Part shown: positions 55,099 to 64,000 of the stretch, one piece after another
How the letters are laid out: each line of letters begins with the position of its first letter
Numbering within the stretch: position 1 is the first letter of the stretch
Assembly: GCA_014529385.2 (NCBI GenBank)
Contig: CM043959.1
Coordinates: forward strand, 6,916,026 to 6,980,025
Reading direction: 5' to 3'
Origin: Adiantum capillus-veneris
Lineage: Eukaryota > Streptophyta > Polypodiopsida > Polypodiales > Pteridaceae
DNA length: 64,000 bases
Position numbers and translations under genes: made by a program
The notes under the pieces: generated by a model
Databases searched by the model: none
What the model was told of the DNA's origin: nothing
The model's input: only the letters and a program-made list of their open reading frames with translations

Positions 55099-56716
55099 TA
55101 CCGAGAACTCATTGTCAGATACTTCGGACTCCGACGATCACATGTTTTATATAAAGAAGAAACTTTTTTTTTTAAGCCAACCAATATGAGTTCCTCGAAG
55201 ATAAAAGCAAGAAGGTCAAGGAATTTAAAGAAGGTGGACAATCGATTTGAATCCTTTTCTGGGTTCCGTGATGCTCAAACATGGTGGTTCACTCTTCTAT
55301 TGAGAAAGGAAGCTTCGGTTAAATGGTTGAAAGGATTTTTTATTTCTTCTTAACTGACTCGGTAGTACGAACGAGATATACGAACTGCTTGGAATCATCT
55401 TAAGATGACTAAGGGAGATTCTTTGGACGCTTATTGCGAGAGATTGTGGAACTCTTATGCTACCAGCCTCTTCATTTATGAAAGTCTTGTTTAAGGAACA
55501 GATTGAGAGGTTTTGTTGCGGACTTCCTACAGAGATTCGAGACTACTGCTTGGAACAGAAGGTGAATTCTTTTGACGAATTGATGGGTCATGTGAAGCGA
55601 GGTTTTTGCGATACATTCGAAAAATTTGACTTATTCCACTGATGAGATCTTGACTCAGAGAACCCAACAGACCTCTCACAATGGAAGTAGAAAGAGAAAG
55701 AACAAAAAGAATGATACACGCTCCCGACAGACTCTTAGAGAAAGGGTTATCTATCTCAAAGAGGGGAAGCGTTTTGGATGGGGAGAACATGGGTACATCT
55801 CCGCAAAGTGCCCCAAAAAGGCACAGCAAGAACAAACTGCAGACAGGTCAAAGAGTTCTAGAGCAGCAGAGGAATGTGGCAGAAAAGGCAGATGAAAACA
55901 GAATTGGTACCACATTGTGTGGGATCTGAATCGAATCAGATGAACGTAAGTACAAACTTTGCCGCACCTATACTTGATGAAATTCAGCTTCTTTCCTCGA
56001 TTTTCTGGAGAGAACGGAATGATGATTGAAGGTCGAATATATTTTGGCAGTGCTTTCCATGCTAGAAAAACGTTGAAATGCTGAGGTTCTGCGATCCCAA
56101 AACGTTGGGCCTTAGGGCTGAAATCGCTGAAGATTTGCTGGTAAGGCTAGCGTTAGTGAAAGGCTACGACTGCTTCCAGTAGGTGGTAAAAACGCCAGGC
56201 AATGGAGGACTTGGATGGCGATGGCTGGATATTGGAAAACGCCGGAGGTTGGCATAGGACTTGGAAACGCTAGGGGTGCTGAGGGGGGGGGGGGGGGGGG
56301 GGGGGGGGGTACTGCCGAGAAGTTGCCTGTTGAGCGGGAAGCTCCTGCTGCCTCTTCTGCCAGAAAGTGCTAACTTGGGTTTTCTTATATATTAACTTAG
56401 CAAAATTGCCCTACCTACTTTTGTTGGAAAGTCACTTAAAAATAATAAGTGAAAATAACCAAAAATACGAAAATAGGCTAAATGCACTGGAAAAATCCCC
56501 TGACTGAATCTGATGGATTCTGAAGGGAATACTAATGATCATGCTATGTGCAACCAGAGGATATGCATCTATGCTAAGTGACTGGGCATGCATGGTCTAC
56601 AAATAGACTCACAAAAGTGCCAGATCATTGTTAATCTAAACTGACTTGGCTGACGGGAACCCTGCTATGGTGTAGCTTGTCCACGGACACACAGGGTTGG
56701 GATGTGTCACGTGACA
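55099..56716 (+). repeat. Tandem array unit 2 (1,618 bp)
   Basis: Same layout as unit 1. The G run is 27 long. Diagnostic variant GTGAAGCGAGG (others GCGGGG), shared only with unit 5. Confidence 0.9.
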
Positions 56717-57899
56717 TACCGAGAACTCATTGTCAGATACTTCGGACTCCGACGATCACATGTTTTATATAAAGAAGAAACTTTTTTTTTTAAGCCAACC
56801 AATATGAGTTCCTCGAAGATAAAAGCAAGAAGGTCAAGGAATTTAAAGAAGGTGGACAATCGATTTGAATCCTTTTCTGGGTTCCGTGATGCTCAAACAT
56901 GGTGGTTCACTCTTCTATTGAGAAAGGAAGCTTCGGTTAAATGGTTGAAAGGATTTTTTATTTCTTCTTAACTGACTCGGTAGTACGAACGAGATATACG
57001 AACTGCTTGGAATCATCTTAAGATGACTAAGGGAGATTCTTTGGACGCTTATTGCGAGAGATTGTGGAACTCTTATGCTACCAGCCTCTTCATTTATGAA
57101 AGTCTTGTTTAAGGAACAGATTGAGAGGTTTTGTTGCGGACTTCCTACAGAGATTCGAGACTACTGCTTGGAAGAGAAGGTGAATTCTTTTGACGAATTG
57201 ATGGGTCATGTGAAGCGGGGTTTTTGCGATACATTCGAAAAATTTGACTTATTCCACTGATGAGATCTTGACTCAGAGAACCCAACAGACCTCTCACAAT
57301 GGAAGTAGAAAGAGAAAGAACAAAAAGAATGATACACGCTCCCGACAGACTCTTAGAGAAAGGGTTATCTATCTCAAAGAGGGGAAGCGTTTTGGATGGG
57401 GAGAACATGGGTACATCTCCGCAAAGTGCCCCAAAAAGGCACAGCAAGAACAAACTGCAGACAGGTCAGAGTTCTAGAGCAGCAGAGGAATGTGGCAGAA
57501 AAGGCAGATGAAAACAGAATTGGTACCACATTGTGTGGGATCTGAATCGAATCAGATGAACGTAAGTACAAACTTTGCCGCACCTATACTTGATGAAATT
57601 CAGCTTCTTTCCTCGATTTTCTGGAGAGAACGGAATGATGATTGAAGGTCGAATATATTTTGGCAGTGCTTTCCATGCTAGAAAAACGTTGAAATGCTGA
57701 GGTTCTGCGATCCCAAAACGTTGGGCCTTAGGGCTGAAATCGCTGAAGATTTGCTGGTAAGGCTAGCGTTAGTGAAAGGCTACGACTGCTTCCAGTAGGT
57801 GGTAAAAACGCCAGGCAATGGAGGACTTGGATGGCGATGGCTGGATATTGGAAAACGCCGGAGGTTGGCATAGGACTTGGAAACGCTAGGGGTGCTGAG

Positions 57900-57940
<41 letters not shown>

Positions 57941-58346
57941 ACTGCCGAGAAGTTGCCTGTTGAGCGGGAAGCTCCTGCTGCCTCTTCTGCCAGAAAGTGC
58001 TAAATTGGGTTTTCTTATATATTAACTTAGCAAAATTGCCCTACCTACTTTTGTTGGAAAGTCACTTAAAAATAATAAGTGAAAATAACCAAAAATACGA
58101 AAATAGGCTAAATGCACTGGAAAAATCCCCTGACTGAATCTGATGGATTCTGAAGGGAATACTAATGATCATGCTATGTGCAACCAGAGGATATGCATCT
58201 ATGCTAAGTGACTGGGCATGCATGGTCTACAAATAGACTCACAAAAGTGCCAGATCATTGTTAATCTAAACTGACTTGGCTGACGGGAACCCTGCTATGG
58301 TGTAGCTTGTCCACGGACACACAGGGTTGGGATGTGTCACGTGACA
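56717..58346 (+). repeat. Tandem array unit 3 (1,630 bp)
   Basis: G run 37. Diagnostic variants GGAAGAGAAGG (others GGAACAGAAGG) and a 3-base deletion giving GGTCAGAGTTC (others GGTCAAAGAGTTC). Both are shared only with unit 6. Confidence 0.9.
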
Positions 58347-59528
58347 TACCGAGAACTCATTGTCAGATACTTCGGACTCCGACGATCACATGTTTTATAT
58401 AAAGAAGAAACTTTTTTTTTTAAGCCAACCAATATGAGTTCCTCGAAGATAAAAGCAAGAAGGTCAAGGAATTTAAAGAAGGTGGACAATCGATTTGAAT
58501 CCTTTTCTGGGTTCCGTGATGCTCAAACATGGTGGTTCACTCTTCTATTGAGAAAGGAAGCTTCGGTTAAATGGTTGAAAGGATTTTTTATTTCTTCTTA
58601 ACTGACTCGTTAGTACGAACGAGATATACGAACTGCTTGGAATCATCTTAAGATGACTAAGGGAGATTCTTTGGACGCTTATTGCGAGAGATTGTGGAAC
58701 TCTTATGCTACCAGCCTCTTCATTTATGAAAGTCTTGTTTAAGGAACAGATTGAGAGGTTTTGTTGCGGACTTCCTACAGAGATTCGAGACTACTGCTTG
58801 GAACAGAAGGTGAATTCTTTTGACGAATTGATGGGTCATGTGAAGCGGGGTTTTTGCGATACATTCGAAAAATTTGACTTATTCCACTGATGAGATCTTG
58901 ACTCAGAGAACCCAACAGACCTCTCACAATGGAAGTAGAAAGAGAAAGAACAAAAAGAATGATACACGCTCCCGACAGACTCTTAGAGAAAGGGTTATCT
59001 ATCTCAAAGAGGGGAAGCGTTTTGGATGGGGAGAACATGGGTACATCTCCGCAAAGTGCCCCAAAAAGGCACAGCAAGAACAAACTGCAGACAGGTCAAA
59101 GAGTTCTAGAGCAGCAGAGGAATGTGGCAGAAAAGGCAGATGAAAATAGAATTGGTACCACATTGTGTGGGATCTGAATCGAATCAGATGAACGTAAGTA
59201 CAAACTTTGCCGCACCTATACTTGATAAAATTCAGCTTCTTTCCTCGATTTTCTGGAGAGAACGGAATGATGATTGAAGGTGGAATATATTTTGGCAGTG
59301 CTTTCCATGCTAGAAAAATGTTGAAATGCTGAGGTTCTGTGATCCCAAAACGTTGGGCCTTAGGGCTGAAATCGCTGAAGATTTGCTGGTAAGGCTAGCG
59401 TTAGTGAAAGGCTACGACTGCTTCCAGTAGATGGTAAAAACGCCAGGCAATGGAGGACTTGGATGGCGATGGCTGGATATTGGAAAACGCCGGAGGTTGG
59501 CATAGGACTTGGAAACGCTAGGGGTGCT

Positions 59529-59564
<36 letters not shown>

Positions 59565-59970
59565 ACTGCCGAGAAGTTGCCTGTTGAGCGGGAAGCTCCT
59601 GCTGCCTCTTCTGCCAGAAAGTGCTAACTTGGGTTTTCTTATATATTAACTTAGCAAAATTGCCCTACCTACTTTTGTTGGAAAGTCACTTAAAAATAAT
59701 AAGTGAAAATAACCAAAAATACGAAAATAGGCTAAATGCACTGGAAAAATCCCCTGACTGAATCTGATGGATTCTGAAGGGAATACTAATGATCATGCTA
59801 TGTGCAACCAGAGGATATGCATCTATGCTAAGTGACTGGGCATGCATGGTCTACAAATAGACTCACAAAAGTGCCAGATCATTGTTAATCTAAACTGACT
59901 TGGCTGACGGGAACCCTGCTATGGTGTAGCTTGTCCACGGACACACAGGGTTGGGATGTGTCACGTGACA
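58347..59970 (+). repeat. Tandem array unit 4 (1,624 bp)
   Basis: G run 33. Carries the unit-1 variants GAAAATAGAATTGG, CTTGATAAAATTC, AAAAATGTTGAAATG, AGTAGATGG and GACTCGTTAG, which units 2, 3, 5 and 6 lack. Confidence 0.9.
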
Positions 59971-61152
59971 TACCGAGAACTCATTGTCAGATACTTCGGA
60001 CTCCGACGATCACATGTTTTATATAAAGAAGAAACTTTTTTTTTTAAGCCAACCAATATGAGTTCCTCGAAGATAAAAGCAAGAAGGTCAAGGAATTTAA
60101 AGAAGGTGGACAATCGATTTGAATCCTTTTCTGGGTTCCGTGATGCTCAAACATGGTGGTTCACTCTTCTATTGAGAAAGGAAGCTTCGGTTAAATGGTT
60201 GAAAGGATTTTTTATTTCTTCTTAACTGACTCGGTAGTACGAACGAGATATACGAACTGCTTGGAATCATCTTAAGATGACTAAGGGAGATTCTTTGGAC
60301 GCTTATTGCGAGAGATTGTGGAACTCTTATGCTACCAGCCTCTTCATTTATGAAAGTCTTGTTTAAGGAACAGATTGAGAGGTTTTGTTGCGGACTTCCT
60401 ACAGAGATTCGAGACTACTGCTTGGAACAGAAGGTGAATTCTTTTGACGAATTGATGGGTCATGTGAAGCGAGGTTTTTGCGATACATTCGAAAAATTTG
60501 ACTTATTCCACTGATGAGATCTTGACTCAGAGAACCCAACAGACCTCTCACAATGGAAGTAGAAAGAGAAAGAACAAAAAGAATGATACACGCTCCCGAC
60601 AGACTCTTAGAGAAAGGGTTATCTATCTCAAAGAGGGGAAGCGTTTTGGATGGGGAGAACATGGGTACATCTCCGCAAAGTGCCCCAAAAAGGCACAGCA
60701 AGAACAAACTGCAGACAGGTCAAAGAGTTCTAGAGCAGCAGAGGAATGTGGCAGAAAAGGCAGATGAAAACAGAATTGGTACCACATTGTGTGGGATCTG
60801 AATCGAATCAGATGAACGTAAGTACAAACTTTGCCGCACCTATACTTGATGAAATTCAGCTTCTTTCCTCGATTTTCTGGAGAGAACGGAATGATGATTG
60901 AAGGTCGAATATATTTTGGCAGTGCTTTCCATGCTAGAAAAACGTTGAAATGCTGAGGTTCTGCGATCCCAAAACGTTGGGCCTTAGGGCTGAAATCGCT
61001 GAAGATTTGCTGGTAAGGCTAGCGTTAGTGAAAGGCTACGACTGCTTCCAGTAGGTGGTAAAAACGCCAGGCAATGGAGGACTTGGATGGCGATGGCTGG
61101 ATATTGGAAAACGCCGGAGGTTGGCATAGGACTTGGAAACGCTAGGGGTGCT

Positions 61153-61197
<45 letters not shown>

Positions 61198-61603
61198 ACT
61201 GCCGAGAAGTTGCCTGTTGAGCGGGAAGCTCCTGCTGCCTCTTCTGCCAGAAAGTGCTAACTTGGGTTTTCTTATATATTAACTTAGCAAAATTGCCCTA
61301 CCTACTTTTGTTGGAAAGTCACTTAAAAATAATAAGTGAAAATAACCAAAAATACGAAAATAGGCTAAATGCACTGGAAAAATCCCCTGACTGAATCTGA
61401 TGGATTCTGAAGGGAATACTAATGATCATGCTATGTGCAACCAGAGGATATGCATCTATGCTAAGTGACTGGGCATGCATGGTCTACAAATAGACTCACA
61501 AAAGTGCCAGATCATTGTTAATCTAAACTGACTTGGCTGACGGGAACCCTGCTATGGTGTAGCTTGTCCACGGACACACAGGGTTGGGATGTGTCACGTG
61601 ACA
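59971..61603 (+). repeat. Tandem array unit 5 (1,633 bp)
   Basis: G run 42, the longest in the window. Carries the unit-2 variant GTGAAGCGAGG. Confidence 0.9.
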
Positions 61604-63204
61604 TACCGAGAACTCATTGTCAGATACTTCGGACTCCGACGATCACATGTTTTATATAAAGAAGAAACTTTTTTTTTTAAGCCAACCAATATGAGTTCCT
61701 CGAAGATAAAAGCAAGAAGGTCAAGGAATTTAAAGAAGGTGGACAATCGATTTGAATCCTTTTCTGGGTTCCGTGATGCTCAAACATGGTGGTTCACTCT
61801 TCTATTGAGAAAGGAAGCTTCGGTTAAATGGTTGAAAGGATTTTTTATTTCTTCTTAACTGACTCGGTAGTACGAACGAGATATACGAACTGCTTGGAAT
61901 CATCTTAAGATGACTAAGGGAGATTCTTTGGACGCTTATTGCGAGAGATTGTGGAACTCTTATGCTACCAGCCTCTTCATTTATGAAAGTCTTGTTTAAG
62001 GAACAGATTGAGAGGTTTTGTTGCGGACTTCCTACAGAGATTCGAGACTACTGCTTGGAAGAGAAGGTGAATTCTTTTGACGAATTGATGGGTCATGTGA
62101 AGCGGGGTTTTTGCGATACATTCGAAAAATTTGACTTATTCCACTGATGAGATCTTGACTCAGAGAACCCAACAGACCTCTCACAATGGAAGTAGAAAGA
62201 GAAAGAACAAAAAGAATGATACACGCTCCCGACAGACTCTTAGAGAAAGGGTTATCTATCTCAAAGAGGGGAAGCGTTTTGGATGGGGAGAACATGGGTA
62301 CATCTCCGCAAAGTGCCCCAAAAAGGCACAGCAAGAACAAACTGCAGACAGGTCAGAGTTCTAGAGCAGCAGAGGAATGTGGCAGAAAAGGCAGATGAAA
62401 ACAGAATTGGTACCACATTGTGTGGGATCTGAATCGAATCAGATGAACGTAAGTACAAACTTTGCCGCACCTATACTTGATGAAATTCAGCTTCTTTCCT
62501 CGATTTTCTGGAGAGAACGGAATGATGATTGAAGGTCGAATATATTTTGGCAGTGCTTTCCATGCTAGAAAAACGTTGAAATGCTGAGGTTCTGCGATCC
62601 CAAAACGTTGGGCCTTAGGGCTGAAATCGCTGAAGATTTGCTGGTAAGGCTAGCGTTAGTGAAAGGCTACGACTGCTTCCAGTAGGTGGTAAAAACGCCA
62701 GGCAATGGAGGACTTGGATGGCGATGGCTGGATATTGGAAAACGCCGGAGGTTGGCATAGGACTTGGAAACGCTAGGGGTGCTGGGGGGGGGGGGGGTAC
62801 TGCCGAGAAGTTGCCTGTTGAGCGGGAAGCTCCTGCTGCCTCTTCTGCCAGAAAGTGCTAACTTGGGTTTTCTTATATATTAACTTAGCAAAATTGCCCT
62901 ACCTACTTTTGTTGGAAAGTCACTTAAAAATAATAAGTGAAAATAACCAAAAATACGAAAATAGGCTAAATGCACTGGAAAAATCCCCTGACTGAATCTG
63001 ATGGATTCTGAAGGGAATACTAATGATCATGCTATGTGCAACCAGAGGATATGCATCTATGCTAAGTGACTGGGCATGCATGGTCTACAAATAGACTCAC
63101 AAAAGTGCCAGATCATTGTTAATCTAAACTGACTTGGCTGACGGGAACCCTGCTATGGTGTAGCTTGTCCACGGACACACAGGGTTGGGATGTGTCACGT
63201 GACA
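61604..63204 (+). repeat. Tandem array unit 6 (1,601 bp)
   Basis: G run 14, which accounts for its short length. Carries both unit-3 variants (GGAAGAGAAGG and GGTCAGAGTTC). Confidence 0.9.
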
Positions 63205-64000
63205 TACTGAGAACTCATTGTCAGATACTTCGGACTCCGACGATCACATGTTTTATATAAAGAAGAAACTTTTTTTTTTAAGCCAACCAATATGAGTTCC
63301 TCGAAGATAAAAGCAAGAAGGTCAAGGAATTTAAAGAAGGTGGACAATTGATTTGAATCCTTTTCTGGGTTCCGTGATGCTCAAACATGGTGGTTCACTC
63401 TTCTATTGAGAAAGGAAGCTTCGGTTAAATGGTTGAAAGGATTTTTTATTTCTTCTTAACTGACTCGGTAGTACGAACGAGATATACGAACTGCTTGGAA
63501 TCATCTTAAGATGACTAAGGGAGATTCTTTGGACGCTTATTGCGAGAGATTGTGGAACTCTTATGCTACCAGCCTCTTCATTTATGAAAGTCTTGTTTAA
63601 GGAACAGATTGAGAGGTTTTGTTGCGGACTTCCTACAGAGATTCGAGACTACTGCTTGGAACAGAAGGTGAATTCTTTTGACGAATTGATGGGTCATGTG
63701 AAGCGGGGTTTTTGCGATACATTCGAAAAATTTGACTTATTCCACTGATGAGATCTTGACTCAGAGAACCCAACAGACCTCTCACAATGGAAGTAGAAAG
63801 AGAAAGAACAAAAAGAATGATACACGCTCCCGACAGACTCTTAGAGAAAGGGTTATCTATCTCAAAGAGGGGAAGCGTTTTGGATGGGGAGAACATGGGT
63901 ACATCTCCGCAAAGTGCCCCAAAAAGGCACAGCAAGAACAAACTGCAGACAGGTCAAAGAGTTCTAGAGCAGCAGAGGAATGTGGCAGAAAAGGCAGATG
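63205..64000 (+). repeat. Tandem array unit 7, truncated by the window end
   Basis: Only the gag part is seen. It has two private changes (ACATACTGAGAAC and GACAATTGATTTG). It lacks the unit 2/5 and unit 3/6 variants and also lacks GACTCGTTAG of units 1/4. The array therefore continues beyond 64 kb. Confidence 0.88.

Noticed and set aside
53920-63941. 102-codon minus-strand frame repeated in every array unit (MFLLCLFGALCGD..), with apparent hydrophobic segments
   Set aside because: It lies antisense to the gag fragment and is kept only because the units are near-identical; no independent coding sign.
53492-64000. CRISPR-like or rDNA array
   Set aside because: The units are 1.6 kb, head-to-tail, and contain retrotransposon gag and LTR sequence; there are no short repeats with unique spacers and no rRNA.

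Overview
The window is a nuclear segment of a land-plant genome. Evidence: plant-type Ty3/gypsy retrotransposons with initiator-Met and Asp tRNA primer binding sites, chromodomain-like pol ends, GT..AG introns in two cellular-looking genes, and very abundant (TC)n/(AC)n/(GA)n microsatellites. A seed-free plant such as a fern or lycophyte is my guess; the sequence alone does not settle it. No bacterial operon, rRNA, tRNA gene or CRISPR is visible.

Layout. 1-5.98 kb: gag end and right-hand LTR of a minus-strand gypsy element (A), whose leader carries four copies of a 24-nt palindrome. 6.0-22.5 kb: a retrotransposon nest. An outer chromovirus-like element (B-outer; gag at 6.0 kb, pol at 17.5-20.5 kb, LTR to 22.5 kb) is split by a complete second element of the same family (B-inner, 7695-17461). 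The split is flanked by an exact 5-bp target-site duplication, GATCG, and B-inner's 3' LTR has a 0.9-kb internal duplication. 22.5-28.4 kb: repeats, then a LINE body preceded head-to-tail by the tail of another LINE of the family; both end in (TC)n. 28.4-37 kb: microsatellites, a degenerate gypsy element (C) and an isolated minus-strand LTR (F). 37-38.9 kb: a GC-rich minisatellite, a perfect 18-bp hairpin and a duplicated 39-codon ORF.

38.97-43.9 kb is the only gene-like island. On the minus strand there is a spliced gene whose product carries an HUH-type (Rep-like) endonuclease signature and a C-terminal coiled coil, with one in-frame stop and one frameshift. On the plus strand there is an apparently intact three-exon gene for a 312-residue protein that I do not recognise.

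44.9-53.2 kb: two copies of another gypsy family (D1, D2). D2 sits inside the gag of a minus-strand element (E) that has gag, protease and a chromodomain-like end but no reverse transcriptase, with an acidic ORF in its place. From 53.2 kb past the window end runs a tandem array of about 1.62-kb units, each joining a dead D-type gag fragment to an E-type LTR segment. Six complete units and part of a seventh are seen. Diagnostic variants recur every third unit (higher-order repeat), and each unit holds a poly-G run of very different length, the longest 42.

Nearly all retroelement reading frames are broken. Many differences between otherwise near-identical copies are 1-base indels, so real decay and uncorrected long-read error cannot be fully separated here.
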